The notes under the pieces: generated by a model | What the model was told of the DNA's origin: nothing | What the model saw: only the letters and a program-made list of their open reading frames with translations | Database searches by the model: none | In this document: piece by piece, positions 15,887-25,216 of the stretch | How the letters are laid out: each line of letters starts with the position of its first letter | Numbering within the stretch: position 1 is the stretch's first letter | Source of the DNA: Sphingomonas sp. AR_OL41 | GTDB lineage: Bacteria; Pseudomonadota; Alphaproteobacteria; Sphingomonadales; Sphingomonadaceae | Reading direction: 5' to 3' | Assembly (NCBI RefSeq): GCF_029911635.1 | Contig: NZ_JARYTI010000036.1 | Coordinates: 1-49,674 of the forward strand | Length of the DNA: 49,674 bases | Made by a program: the position numbers and the translations under genes

Positions 15887-16993
15887 ATGACCGACACCAT
15901 CACCGCCCCCCGCCCCAAGGACTGGATCATGGCGATCGCGCCCTATGTCCCGGGGCGCTCGACCACCGATGGCGGCGCGCCCGTCGCCAAGCTGTCGTCC
16001 AACGAGAACCCGCTCGGCACCAGCGATCAGGCGCGCGCCGCCTTCGCCGCGCACGACACCGATCTGTCGCGCTACCCCGACGCCAGCGCCGCCGATCTGC
16101 GCGCCGCGATCGCCGCCCATCACGATCTCGATCCCGCCCGCGTCATCTACGGCACCGGCTCGGACGAGCTGCTCCACCTCGCCGCCGGCGCCTATGCCGG
16201 CCCGGGCGACGAGGTCATCTTCGTGCGTTACGGCTTCGCGGTGTATGAGATCGCCACGCGCCGCGTCGGCGCCACCCCGGTCATCGCCCCCGACAAGGGC
16301 TACGCGACCGATGTCGACGCGATCCTCGCCGCCGTCACCGACCGCACCCGCCTCGTCTTCGTCGCCAACCCCAACAACCCGACCGGCACCTTCGCTGACA
16401 AGGGCGAGATCGCCCGGCTCCATGCCGGCTTGCCGCCGCACGTCATGCTCGTGCTCGACCAGGCCTATGCCGAGTATCTCGCGCCCGAGGATGACGATGG
16501 CGGTCTCGATCTCGCCCGCACCGCGGCCAACGTCATCGTCACGCGCACCTTCTCCAAGATCCACGGCCTCGCCGCCGAGCGCATTGGCTGGGGCTATGGC
16601 TCGGCCGAGGCGATCGACGCGATGCACCGCATCCGCGCGCCCTTCTGCGTCACCACCGCCGGCCAGCAGGCCGCGATCGCCGCGCTCGGCGCGAGCGACT
16701 TCATCGCCCATAGCCGCGCCCACAACCTTGCGTGGCGCGCCTGGTTCGCCGACGAGATCGCGAAGCTCGGCAATGCCGGCCTGCGCGCGGTGCCCAGCCA
16801 CGCCAACTTCCTGCTCGTCCTGTTCGACGGCAAGGTCAGCGCCGAGGAAGCCTACAAGGCGCTGATGGACAAGGGCTACATCGTCCGCTGGCTCCCTGGC
16901 CAGGGCCTGGCCAACGGCCTGCGCATGACCATCGGCACCGAGGAAGAGACCCGCGGCCTCGCCGAGGCGCTGCGCGAGATCGTCGCCGGCTAA
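15887..16993 (+). CDS. hisC: Histidinol-phosphate aminotransferase
   Basis: A 368-aa class I/II PLP-dependent aminotransferase of the HisC type, which makes histidinol phosphate from imidazole acetol phosphate and may also transaminate phenylpyruvate. Visible: KLSSNENPLG (35-44), YGTGSDELL (88-96), NPNNPTG (161-167), DQAYAEY (191-197), the PLP lysine K224 in RTFSKIHGLAAERIGWG, and the C-terminal RWLPGQGLANGLRMTIG with the substrate-binding Arg. Length is normal for the family. It stands alone after a palindromic repeat pair; the other his genes are not in the window. A broader aromatic aminotransferase role cannot be excluded. Confidence 0.87.
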   Translation: MTDTITAPRPKDWIMAIAPYVPGRSTTDGGAPVAKLSSNENPLGTSDQARAAFAAHDTDLSRYPDASAADLRAAIAAHHDLDPARVIYGTGSDELLHLAAGAYAGPGDEVIFVRYGFAVYEIATRRVGATPVIAPDKGYATDVDAILAAVTDRTRLVFVANPNNPTGTFADKGEIARLHAGLPPHVMLVLDQAYAEYLAPEDDDGGLDLARTAANVIVTRTFSKIHGLAAERIGWGYGSAEAIDAMHRIRAPFCVTTAGQQAAIAALGASDFIAHSRAHNLAWRAWFADEIAKLGNAGLRAVPSHANFLLVLFDGKVSAEEAYKALMDKGYIVRWLPGQGLANGLRMTIGTEEETRGLAEALREIVAG

Positions 16994-17093
16994 GCGCTGC
17001 CGCGACGCCGGTGTGAAACCGTTGTCACGCCCACGTCGTACGGTCGCCATGCGTAACGGTGCAGGTTGCGCCGTTGCACGACCGAGGAGAATG

Positions 17094-17333
17094 ATGGTGC
17101 GCAAGCTTGTGATGACGTCGCTGCTGGCGGGTTCACTGGCCACGATCGGCACGGCTGCCGACGCCAAGGGCTGCATCAAGGGCGCGATCGTCGGCGCGGT
17201 CGCCGGCCACTACGCGCATCACCACGCCATCGCCGGCGCCGCGGCGGGCTGCGTCACCGGTCACTATATCGCCAAGCACAACGCGCAGAAGAAGGCCGAG
17301 GCGCAGCGCCAGGCCCAGGCCGCGCGCCACTGA
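17094..17333 (+). CDS. Small exported glycine-zipper protein
   Basis: A 79-aa protein with a signal peptide (RKLVMTSLLAGSLATIG, cut near ADAK), then a Gly/Ala/His-rich segment (GAIVGAVAGHYAHHHAIAG, AAAGCVTGHYIA) and a charged Lys/Gln/Ala tail (KHNAQKKAEAQRQAQAAR). The GxxxGxxxG-like spacing is typical of glycine-zipper membrane or surface proteins. GAGGAG precedes two adjacent ATGs; the second (17094) has the better spacing. Two Cys may form a disulfide. Function unknown. Confidence 0.66.
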   Translation: MVRKLVMTSLLAGSLATIGTAADAKGCIKGAIVGAVAGHYAHHHAIAGAAAGCVTGHYIAKHNAQKKAEAQRQAQAARH

Positions 17334-17350
17334 GGCTTGCGGGCTGCGGC

Positions 17351-18349
17351 TTAACCCAGCCCCTGCGTCCGCGCCCAGGCGGCGAACAGCTCGGGCCATG
17401 CCTCGGCCGGCTTGCCCATCGCGCGGCGCAGGCCGAAGCCGTGCCCGCCATTGGTGAACAGATGCGTCTCGACCGCCACGCCCGCCGCCTTGAGCGCGGC
17501 CCGCATCTCGAGGCTGTTGTCGACCGGCACCGTCGTGTCGTCCTCGGCATGGACGAGGAAGCAGGGCGGGGACGCCTTGGTCACGTTCGACGCCGGGCTA
17601 TGCGCGCGCTCCAGCTCGGGCGTGGCGTGCGCGCCGATCAGCAGCTCGCGCGAGCCGGCATGGGCCAGCGGCGCGGTCATCGACTGCACCGCGTAGATCG
17701 GCGCCGCCACGTCGGGCCGCGCGCTCAGCCGGTCGGCTGCATCGATCGGCTTGTACGTTGTCGTCGCGAAGCGCGTCGCGAGGTCGCCGCAGACATGCCC
17801 GCCGGCCGAGAAGCCCATCGCCGCGACCCGTTCGGGGATGATGCCATAGTCGCGCGCGCGGTGGCGGATCAGCCGCATCGCGCGCTGCGCGTCGGACAGC
17901 GCGACGTCGGGCCCCGCCGCCCAGCCATCGCCGGGCAGGCGGTAGAACAGCACGAACACCGTCCAGCCGCGCGCCGCCAGCCAGCGCGCGATCTCATAGC
18001 CTTCCTTGTCGATCACCACCCATTTGTAGCCGCCGCCCGGCATCACCAGCGCCGCCGAACCGTTGGGGATGGCGGGACGGAACACGACCATGCGCGGGCG
18101 GACGATGCCGCGCACCGCGCGGTCGGTCAGCGCGGCGTCCTTGCTGCGCTCGTCGACCGCCTCGACCGGCGGCGTTGCCGGCATGCCCGGCGCACCGGCC
18201 GGCCACAGATCGATCGTCTCGGATGGTTCGGGCAGGCCCGGCACCGTGGGTCCGGCGCCATGGGGCGGCGCCGTCTGCGCGTCTGCGGCGGCGGCGGCAC
18301 CGAGCCCGGCGGCAAGCGTTGCAAGGATGGCGGAACGACGGTCGATCAT
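17351..18349 (-). CDS. Exported alpha/beta-hydrolase esterase
   Basis: A 332-aa hydrolase with an N-terminal signal (RRSAILATLAAGLGAAAA, cut near ADAQ). Catalytic features: oxyanion-loop PGGGY (104-108), nucleophile S181 in GFSAGG, acid D270 or D271 in HAEDDTTVP, and H303 in GGHGFG. Relatives act as acetyl-xylan or other carbohydrate esterases. It lies 76 bp downstream of the TonB-dependent receptor on the same strand, so it is probably co-transcribed and removes acetyl or similar groups from imported oligosaccharides in the periplasm. Exact substrate unknown; a BD-FAE-like or pectin acetylesterase role fits the locus. Confidence 0.8.
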   Translation of the reverse strand: MIDRRSAILATLAAGLGAAAAADAQTAPPHGAGPTVPGLPEPSETIDLWPAGAPGMPATPPVEAVDERSKDAALTDRAVRGIVRPRMVVFRPAIPNGSAALVMPGGGYKWVVIDKEGYEIARWLAARGWTVFVLFYRLPGDGWAAGPDVALSDAQRAMRLIRHRARDYGIIPERVAAMGFSAGGHVCGDLATRFATTTYKPIDAADRLSARPDVAAPIYAVQSMTAPLAHAGSRELLIGAHATPELERAHSPASNVTKASPPCFLVHAEDDTTVPVDNSLEMRAALKAAGVAVETHLFTNGGHGFGLRRAMGKPAEAWPELFAAWARTQGLG

Positions 18350-18425
18350 CGGTTGGGCCCTTGAAACAAAGCGGGCGCCCGCTCGCGAAAGCCGGCGCCC
18401 GACAGGGGAGGAGAGGTCGAACCGG

Positions 18426-21341
18426 CTAGATCTTGACCCGCGCGCCGAACAGGATCGTGCGGCCGAAATGGTTGTTCTCGTAATTCCGTTCCGAGGTCAC
18501 GTCGGTGAAGCGATAGCGATAGGCGTCGGTCAGATTGTTGCCGTCGACCGACAGCTCGATATGCGCGTTTACCTTGTAGCGCAGCGAGGCGTCGAAGCTG
18601 GTGTACGCACCATAGCCTTCGAACACGTTGCCCGTGCCGCTGGTCGAGTCGACGAACGGCCCGCGATAGCTCACCGAGCCGCGCACGCTGAAGATGTTGT
18701 CGTCATAGTAGAGCGTTGCATTGGCCGCACGCTTCGACACGCCGAGCAGCGTGCTGGTATAGTCCGCCGGCACGCCGGTCAGCGTGCAGGGTTGCACCGG
18801 CACGGCGACGGTGGGCGCGGCGCGGGTGCAGGCGCTGACGGCCGGGCCGGTGATGCGGTAGCTGGCGGTCGACTTGATGAAGGTCGCGTTGGCCTGGATG
18901 CCGGTATGCTTGAGGATTCCGGGCAGGAAGGAGAAGGGCAGTTGCAGCGCGATCTCGACGCCCTGCAGCTTTGCGCCGGTGCCGTTGACGTTGGCGCTGA
19001 CGGTGTAGATCTGCGATGCATCGTTGGCGATGTATGCCGGCGAGCTCGGCGGCAGCGCGTCGCGGGTCAGGCCGGCGGCGGCGAGCGTCGAGGTATAGGT
19101 CGCCGATACCGGGAAGCTGTCGACATTCTTCTGGAACAGCGCGACCGAGAACACCGATTGCGGCGCGAAATACCATTCGACGCCGAGATCGAAGTTGGTC
19201 GCGCGGTAGGGGTCGAGCAGCGGGTTGCCGTAGCTGATCTTGTAGTTGAACCCGTCGATCGATCCGCCCGGCGTCAGGTTGCCCAGCGTCGGCCGCGTCA
19301 TCACCTTGGCGATCGCGCCGCGGATGATGATGTCGTGCGTCGGATAGAGCGCGATGTTGAACGACGGCAGCCAGTCGTCATAGGTCCGCTTGACGGTGAC
19401 CGACACGCCGCTGAGGATGCCGGTCGACTGCTGGTCGGTATGGGCATAGCGCACACCGGCATTGCCGGCATATTTCAGGCCGAACAGTTCGCCCTTGACG
19501 TCGAACTCGAGATAGCCGCCCGAGGTCGTTTCCTGGACCGAGCGGATATTGCCGACGTCGGCCGTGGCCGTACGGCTGTAAAGCTTGGTGAAGGCGGTCG
19601 TGGCGGGCAGATTGGCGACGACGAACTGGCTGGTCGTGCCGGACGGCTGACCGGCGCTGCCCAGCGTGACGCTGTCGGCGAGCGCCGACGTGACGGGGAA
19701 ACCATAGACGGTCGACGAGCAGGTCAGCGTGCCGAGCACGAGGTCGGCACCGCTGGCGCCGCACACTGCGGTGTCGCGCAGATACGCCTTGGCGTCGAAG
19801 TTGAACCGCCGCCACACACCGCCCGCCTTGATCTGGAAGCCGTCGACGACGTCCCATTCGGTACGCAACTGCGCGGTCTTGAAGCGGTTTACGACGCTCG
19901 ACGGGCGGTCGCGGATCTCGGCGAGCTGGAAGTTTGCCGGATTATTGACGTCGATGCCATAGCTTAGCACCGGGCTAGCCATGTTCGAATAGTCGTACTT
20001 GAAGCCGGTCGCACTGCGATTGTCGAACAATATCGTCGTTTCGATCGGAATGTCGGCGGTCGATTTCGAGATGCCGCCGACCAGCGTGAAACGCAGCTTG
20101 TCGGTCAGGTCCTGGTCCCACTTGCCACCGACCTGGTAGAATTCGGTGGTCGACTGGCGCAGATAATGCTCGGTGCGGACATAGGCGTTATTGAACGTCG
20201 CCGCGATCATGTTGCCGTTGGTGTCATAGGTCGGGGCGACGACGTCGATGCCCTTCTCGTTGGAGCGCGCGAGCACCTCCAGCCACTTCTCCTCGCGGAT
20301 CTCCTTGAAGCGCGAATAGAGCGCATCGATCGAGATCTTGGTCCCGTCGCTCGGCGCGAACTGGACCGAGCCCGTCAGGCCGAGCCGTTCGCGATCGTGC
20401 CGCACGATGCCGTAGCGCGGGATACGCGGGTGGAAGGACAGCGACGCGGCGTCGCAGGCCGCGCTCGGGCGATAATTCTTGCCGCTGAAGTTGACCGGCG
20501 TGCCGCCCGTTGCGTCGGGGACCGAATAGAAGCACTTGGTGCCGTCGACCGAGTTGAAATAGGCCTGCGCCCAGCGCACCGAATTGTTGCCGAGTTCGAG
20601 CGTGTTGGTCTTCGAATAGGCGCCGGAGAAGTTGACGCCGAAGGTGCCGGCATCATTGCGCCAGCTGACCAGCCCGGCGACGCGCGGCCCGACATTCTTC
20701 GACAGGTCGTTATACGATCCCTGCAGGCTGAGCACGCCGGTCAGCCCGGCCTTGCCGGCCAGCGGGTTGCCGGTGTTGAGATCGACGACCGCGCCGAGCG
20801 ACCCTTCGTCGAGCGACGGCTCGGCGGTCTTGTGGACGACCAGCGAGCTGAACAGTTCCGATGCGAAAACATTGAAGTCGAAGGCACGGTCGCGGTTCGC
20901 GCTGGCGCCGTCGGACGAGGTGGCAACGGTCTCAAGCCCGTTGACGCGCACGCGCGTGAACTGTGCGCCGAGGCCGCGCACGGTGATCGCGCGGCCTTCG
21001 CCGCCGTCGCGCTGGATCGAGATGCCGGGGATGCGTTGCAGCGACTCGGCGAGGTTCTGGTCGGGGAATTTGGCGATGTCCTCGGCGACGATCGCGTCGA
21101 CCGACGATACCGAATCACGCTTCACGCTGAGCGCGGCGTCGAGCGAGCGGCGGAAGCCGGTGACGACGATGTCCTGGGTCGGCTCGTCGGCGGTTGCGGC
21201 GGGGGCCGGCGCCTGCGGGGCAGCCTGGCCGGCCGCGAGGGCCGCGCCCGGCAGCATCAGGCCGAGCGTCAGCGCGAGCGCGGAAACTCCGTGAAAATGA
21301 CGATTGCCGCGCTTTGTGGCCGCCGTTGCGAACTTTGCCAT
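18426..21341 (-). CDS. TonB-dependent receptor (Caulobacter type)
   Basis: A 971-aa outer-membrane transporter. Signal peptide ends near ALAAG (about residue 36); a Pro/Ala linker leads to the TonB-box-like DIVVTGFRRS; then the plug domain (SVSSVDAIVAEDIAKFPDQN, AESLQRIPGISIQRD, ITVRGLGAQFTRVRVNG) and a large barrel ending FGRTILFGARVKI. This plug wording marks the large sphingomonad/Caulobacter group that takes up plant oligosaccharides. GGAGAGGG three bases before ATG 21341 supports the start. An operator-like TGACACCGGTTACC lies about 190 bp upstream. In this locus it most likely imports oligogalacturonides or other uronate-containing oligomers. Confidence 0.92.
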   Translation of the reverse strand: MAKFATAATKRGNRHFHGVSALALTLGLMLPGAALAAGQAAPQAPAPAATADEPTQDIVVTGFRRSLDAALSVKRDSVSSVDAIVAEDIAKFPDQNLAESLQRIPGISIQRDGGEGRAITVRGLGAQFTRVRVNGLETVATSSDGASANRDRAFDFNVFASELFSSLVVHKTAEPSLDEGSLGAVVDLNTGNPLAGKAGLTGVLSLQGSYNDLSKNVGPRVAGLVSWRNDAGTFGVNFSGAYSKTNTLELGNNSVRWAQAYFNSVDGTKCFYSVPDATGGTPVNFSGKNYRPSAACDAASLSFHPRIPRYGIVRHDRERLGLTGSVQFAPSDGTKISIDALYSRFKEIREEKWLEVLARSNEKGIDVVAPTYDTNGNMIAATFNNAYVRTEHYLRQSTTEFYQVGGKWDQDLTDKLRFTLVGGISKSTADIPIETTILFDNRSATGFKYDYSNMASPVLSYGIDVNNPANFQLAEIRDRPSSVVNRFKTAQLRTEWDVVDGFQIKAGGVWRRFNFDAKAYLRDTAVCGASGADLVLGTLTCSSTVYGFPVTSALADSVTLGSAGQPSGTTSQFVVANLPATTAFTKLYSRTATADVGNIRSVQETTSGGYLEFDVKGELFGLKYAGNAGVRYAHTDQQSTGILSGVSVTVKRTYDDWLPSFNIALYPTHDIIIRGAIAKVMTRPTLGNLTPGGSIDGFNYKISYGNPLLDPYRATNFDLGVEWYFAPQSVFSVALFQKNVDSFPVSATYTSTLAAAGLTRDALPPSSPAYIANDASQIYTVSANVNGTGAKLQGVEIALQLPFSFLPGILKHTGIQANATFIKSTASYRITGPAVSACTRAAPTVAVPVQPCTLTGVPADYTSTLLGVSKRAANATLYYDDNIFSVRGSVSYRGPFVDSTSGTGNVFEGYGAYTSFDASLRYKVNAHIELSVDGNNLTDAYRYRFTDVTSERNYENNHFGRTILFGARVKI

Positions 21342-21526
21342 GACCCTCTCCCCTTGTGCAGCCGCGAGCGGCTCATTGCTGACACCGGTTGCCGGACGCG
21401 CTTGGTCGCCGGTCACCGAATCGAACGTTTTGGGAGAGTCCGGGCTGCCCGGACGAACCGGCATGCCATCCCCTCCCGCGAGTGCCAGCTGTTGCTGGTC
21501 GAATTACGCCGGTGACTGTCTCATTA

Positions 21527-21540
21527 GGTAACCGGTGTCA
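21527..21540 (-). promoter_or_regulatory. Putative uronate operator O1
   Basis: On the minus strand TGACACCGGTTACC, identical to the copy at 27560. It is the only conserved element in the 260-bp gap before the TonB-dependent receptor. A wider arm pair, CATTAGG (21522-21528) and CCTAATG (21542-21548), is nearly concentric with it. LacI-type dyad with a central ACCGGT; binding is inferred. Confidence 0.7.
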
Positions 21541-21601
21541 TCCTAATGCTTCGCGCCGTCCCGACTGTCAAGACGCTCGATTTCCGACGCTGCGGTGCCG
21601 G

Positions 21602-23158
21602 TCAGCTGCCCGGCTGGATATAGGGGACGCGCGCGAACAGTTCGCGTTGCCAGCGGCGCGGATCGTTTTCGATGTGCGACTCCACGTCGAAGATCATCGT
21701 CGCGCGGTGCGCCAGATCGTGGCGCGGCCAGCGCGGCAAGCCGGCGTGATTCGGGTCGCCGGTGGTGGCGAAGGCGACGAAGCTGTCCTGCATCGCGCGT
21801 GACGCGGCGCGCGCATCGGCGGCCGTGCCGGTCTGCGATCCGCTCGCGCCGAGCGAGCCGAACACCAGGGGAATGTCCATCGTGTGGAAGGCGCCGCGCC
21901 GCGGGTCGGTGCGCGAGGTGAAGTCGACCTGATACACGAAACCCGGCGCGCCGGCGCGCGCGCGCGCCTCGGCCTCGATCACCTGGCCGCGCCAGCTGCG
22001 CCCGGCAGTGGTCGCGCCATAGAAGATGTCGGTCGGCGACCAGTCGGGGAAGTGCTGGCGATATTGCGCGACGACCCATTCGGGCAGGATGTCGATGCGC
22101 AGTTCGGGCGCCATGCGTTCCGCGAGATTGTCCCAGTTCAGACCCTTCACCTTGTCGGAATCGGGCGAGATGAAGGCGCGGGTCTCGTCATGGACGTTGC
22201 CGAGCATCATCGGGATCGAGAGCCCTTGCGGGTTGGCGTCGGGCCAGAAGGGGTGGCGGGTGAGCCATTTCATGTCGAGCACCGGCCCGAAATAGACCCC
22301 GCCGCCGAGGATCGGGTCGGTCGCGTCGAGCGCCTCGACCAGCTTCGCAGTCGGCATGGTGAGCAAAGGCGCGAGATCCTTCTCGCTCACCCCGAGCTTC
22401 GCCAAATAGGCGCGCGTGCGCAGCGTCGCGTTCATCGGCCCGCTCGCGGTGACCTGCTGGCCGCTCATCGTTGCCGCGCGGTGGAACAGGCCCTTTGCCG
22501 CCGGCATGCCCATCATCGTCGCGATCTTGGCGCCGCCGCCCGACTGGCCGAACACCATGACGCGCGACGGATCGCCGCCGAACGCGGCGATGTTGTCGCG
22601 TACCCATTTGAGCGCGAGGATCAGGTCGAGCTGGCCGGCATTGCCGCTGTCGGGGAAACGCGGGTCGAGCCGGGCGAGATAGAGATAACCCAGCGCGTTC
22701 AGCCGGTGGTTGATCGTCACCACCACGACATCGCCGCGCGCGGCGAGATGCTGGCCGTCGTTGAGCGGATCGGTGACGCTGCCATTCGCATAAGCACCGC
22801 CATGGATGTAGACCATCACCGGCTTGCGCGCGTTCCGGCCGACCCCAGTCCACACGTTGAGGAACAGGCAATCCTCGGACTGGGGTGCGTATTTGCCCTG
22901 TTGCGGGCAGACCGGGCCGAAGCTGTCGGCGCGGATCTTCTGGCCGGGGGCGGCAACCGCCACGGGCGTGCGGAACCGCTCGGCGCGACCGTAGCGGATG
23001 CCGCGAAACGCGCGCACGCCGGCATCGCTGGTGCCGACGAAATCGCCCGCCGGCGCGCGCACGACCGGGTCGCCCGTGGCGCGCGCCGCACTGGCGAGCA
23101 GCATCGCCGACCCCGCGCCGATCACGGCGCGGCGGCTCCAATGGTCAGCGGCGGACAT
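21602..23158 (-). CDS. Exported type-B carboxylesterase
   Basis: A 518-aa carboxylesterase (para-nitrobenzyl esterase family). N-terminus WSRRAVIGAGSAMLLAS looks like a Tat or Sec signal. Visible: FRGIRYG, SEDCLFLNVW (94-103), oxyanion HGGAY (119-123), nucleophile S206 in GQSGGG, and the late FHTMDIPLVFG that supplies the catalytic His. The start ATG at 23158 lies 14 bp inside the end of kdgK, so the two are coupled. In this uronate operon it probably cleaves methyl, acetyl or feruloyl esters from pectic or hemicellulosic fragments; which one cannot be told. Confidence 0.85.
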   Translation of the reverse strand: MSAADHWSRRAVIGAGSAMLLASAARATGDPVVRAPAGDFVGTSDAGVRAFRGIRYGRAERFRTPVAVAAPGQKIRADSFGPVCPQQGKYAPQSEDCLFLNVWTGVGRNARKPVMVYIHGGAYANGSVTDPLNDGQHLAARGDVVVVTINHRLNALGYLYLARLDPRFPDSGNAGQLDLILALKWVRDNIAAFGGDPSRVMVFGQSGGGAKIATMMGMPAAKGLFHRAATMSGQQVTASGPMNATLRTRAYLAKLGVSEKDLAPLLTMPTAKLVEALDATDPILGGGVYFGPVLDMKWLTRHPFWPDANPQGLSIPMMLGNVHDETRAFISPDSDKVKGLNWDNLAERMAPELRIDILPEWVVAQYRQHFPDWSPTDIFYGATTAGRSWRGQVIEAEARARAGAPGFVYQVDFTSRTDPRRGAFHTMDIPLVFGSLGASGSQTGTAADARAASRAMQDSFVAFATTGDPNHAGLPRWPRHDLAHRATMIFDVESHIENDPRRWQRELFARVPYIQPGS

Positions 23159-24149
23159 CGAGCCCGCCGGCGAGATACGCGTCGATATCGCTCTGGCGGA
23201 ACAGGCAGGCATCGCCGGGCAGCGAATGTTTGAGCGCGGCGAGCGCGAGCCCGGTGCGCGCGGCATCGGCGCTGTCCTGGCCGTGGCGCAGCGCGTGGAG
23301 CACCCCGGCGGCAAAGGCGTCGCCCGCGCCGATGCGATCGACGATCCCGGCCAGCGTTACCTCCTCGGTCTGGACGAAGCCGGCGCGCGTGTCGATCCGC
23401 GCCGCGAGGCGGTGGCGGTCGGCATCCTCGACCTGGCGCGCGGTCGAGGCGATCGTCTGCAGACGGGGGAAGGCGGCGAAGGCGGCCTCGGCGGCGTCGC
23501 GGCGGCGATCCTCGCCCGCGCCGGAAAAGTCGCGATCGAGCAGCAGCGCGATGTCGCGGTGGTTGCCGAACAACAGATCGGCATGGCCGACCAGCTCCGA
23601 CAGAATGGCGCGCGGGTTGCCGTCCCAGCGTGCCCACAGCTTGCCGCGCCAGTTGCCGTCGAACGACACCGCGATGCCGCGTTCGCTCGCCGCGCGGACC
23701 GCGGCCAGCGCGCCCTGCGCCGATCCCGGCCCGAGCGCCGGGGTGATGCCCGACAGGTGCAGCCGGTCGACGCCGGCGAGCAATGTCTCCCAGTCCCATG
23801 CCTCGGCCGGGGTCTCGGCGAAGCTGGAATAAGCGCGGTCGTAGACCACTTCGGTGGCGCGCATGCCCGCGCCCGAGGTGACGAAATAGAGGCCCATGCG
23901 CTCGCCGCGACGCTGGATGCCGCGCGTGTCGATACCATGCCCGCGCAGCGTGGTGATCGCGGCGTCGCCGAGATCATTGTCGGGCACTGCGCTGGCAAAG
24001 GCCACGTCATGGCCGAGCCGGGCGAGGGCGGTCGCGACATTGGCCTCGGCGCCGGCCACCCACACGTCGAAGCGCGGCGTCTGCATCAGCAACTCGCGCC
24101 CCGGGGGCGAGAGGCGGAGCATGATTTCGCCGAAGGCGAGGAAGGTCAT
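23145..24149 (-). CDS. kdgK: 2-keto-3-deoxygluconate kinase
   Basis: A 334-aa PfkB-family sugar kinase that phosphorylates 2-keto-3-deoxygluconate to KDPG in the cytoplasm. Family marks: start FLAFGEIMLRLSPPG, GAEANVATALARLG (33-46), and the anion-hole/catalytic motif G274-A275-G276-D277 in DRIGAGDAFAAG. GGGG nine bases before the ATG is the likely ribosome site. It follows kduD on the same strand, separated by a palindromic repeat pair, and overlaps the downstream esterase start by 14 bp. It is the common last step of both arms of the pathway encoded here. Confidence 0.93.
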   Translation of the reverse strand: MTFLAFGEIMLRLSPPGRELLMQTPRFDVWVAGAEANVATALARLGHDVAFASAVPDNDLGDAAITTLRGHGIDTRGIQRRGERMGLYFVTSGAGMRATEVVYDRAYSSFAETPAEAWDWETLLAGVDRLHLSGITPALGPGSAQGALAAVRAASERGIAVSFDGNWRGKLWARWDGNPRAILSELVGHADLLFGNHRDIALLLDRDFSGAGEDRRRDAAEAAFAAFPRLQTIASTARQVEDADRHRLAARIDTRAGFVQTEEVTLAGIVDRIGAGDAFAAGVLHALRHGQDSADAARTGLALAALKHSLPGDACLFRQSDIDAYLAGGLDVRR

Positions 24150-24172
24150 GATGCATTTCCCCAGAAATCGGA

Positions 24173-24279
24173 CCTTCCCCGGCGAAGGCCGGGGTCCAGT
24201 TGCAGAGGTAGAGGTGATGGGCGTTGCGCCATCCCATTCCCGCTATCCCAACTGGGCCCCGGCCTTCGCCGGGGAAGGG
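24173..24279. repeat. Paired inverted palindromic repeats (CCGGCGAAGGCCGG type)
   Basis: CCTTCCCCGGCGAAGGCCGG then GGTCCAGTTG (24174-24203) and its near-exact reverse complement at 24249-24279 face each other about 50 bp apart. Each unit is itself a hairpin. They occupy the kdgK-kduD gap. This is a second repeat family in the window. Confidence 0.75.
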
Positions 24280-24303
24280 CAGGGAGGTTAGCGCCAGTGA
24301 GCA

Positions 24304-25059
24304 TCACCGCGCCAGCCAGCCGCCGTCGACGGCGAGGATATGGCCCTGGACGTAATCCGCCGCGCTCGAGGCGAGGAACACTGCCGCGCCGCCGAGGTCG
24401 CTCGCCGCGCCCCAGCGCCCGGCGGGGATGCGGTCGACGATCGCCTTGTTGCGCACGGCATCGGCCTGCAGCGCGGTGGTGTTGTTGGTCGCGATATAAC
24501 CGGGCGCGATCGCGTTGACGTTGACGCCCTTCGCCGCCCATTCGTTGGCGAGCAGCTTGGTCAGCCCGCCAATGCCGGCCTTGGAGGCGGTGTAGCTCGG
24601 CACGCGGATGCCGCCCTGGAAGGTCAGCATCGAGGCGATGTTGATGATCTTGCCCGAGCCTTGCGCGATCATGTGGCGGCCCGCTGCCTGACACAGGAAG
24701 AACACCGATTTGAGGTTGGTGTCGATCACCGCGTCCCAGTCTTCTTCGGTGAAGTCGACCGCGTCGGCGCGGCGGATGATGCCGGCATTGTTGACGAGGA
24801 TGTCGAGCCCGCCGAGCTTGGCGAGCGTTTCATCGACGACGCGCTGCACGGGTTCGATCGTCGACAGGTCGGCCGAGACGATCTCGGCCCGGCGGCGCAT
24901 CGAACGCACCTTGGCGAGGGTTTCCTCGGCCGGTGTGCGCCCCACGGCGGCGATGTCGGCACCGGCGGCGGCGAGCGACAGCGCGATCGCCTGGCCGATA
25001 CCGGTATTGGCACCGGTGACGATCGCGACCTTGCCGGTCAGGTCGAAGGGGTGGGTCAT
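24304..25059 (-). CDS. kduD: 2-dehydro-3-deoxy-D-gluconate 5-dehydrogenase
   Basis: A 251-aa short-chain dehydrogenase of KduD length. It reduces 2,5-diketo-3-deoxygluconate (from KduI) to 2-keto-3-deoxygluconate. Visible: cofactor loop TGANTGIG (15-22), NNAG (90-93), catalytic S143, Y156 and K160 (YTASK), and a C-terminal DGGWLAR typical of KduD. ATG 25059 is preceded by GGAGGAGAAG about ten bases upstream. It sits between kduI and kdgK, which makes the assignment firm over other SDRs. Confidence 0.92.
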   Translation of the reverse strand: MTHPFDLTGKVAIVTGANTGIGQAIALSLAAAGADIAAVGRTPAEETLAKVRSMRRRAEIVSADLSTIEPVQRVVDETLAKLGGLDILVNNAGIIRRADAVDFTEEDWDAVIDTNLKSVFFLCQAAGRHMIAQGSGKIINIASMLTFQGGIRVPSYTASKAGIGGLTKLLANEWAAKGVNVNAIAPGYIATNNTTALQADAVRNKAIVDRIPAGRWGAASDLGGAAVFLASSAADYVQGHILAVDGGWLAR

Positions 25060-25071
25060 CTTCTTACTTCT

Positions 25072-25210
25072 CCTCCCCTCCCTGGAAGGGAGGGGGCGGG
25101 GGTGGGTGTTGTGGGGGAAACGGATCGCCCGCCTGTGGCCGACCCACCCCCAACCCCTCCCTGCCAGGGAGGGGAGTAAGTCCGTGTCCCTCCTGCAAGC
25201 GGGAGGGGAG
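25072..25210. repeat. Paired inverted palindromic repeats (CTCCCTGGAAGGGAG type)
   Basis: CTCCCCTCCCTGGAAGGGAG then GGGGCGGGGGTGGGT (25072-25106) faces GACCCACCCCCAACCCCTCC then CTGCCAGGGAGGGGAG (25141-25176). A third hairpin CCCTCC, loop, GGGAGGGG is at 25188-25210. They fill the kduI-kduD gap and could attenuate the operon between the two genes. Confidence 0.75.
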
Positions 25211-25216
25211 ATTGCG

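Noticed and set aside
24990..25020. ACCGGT-containing strings inside kduD considered as extra uronate operators
   Set aside because: They match only the six-base core, lack the TGAY and WCC ends, and are inside coding sequence.
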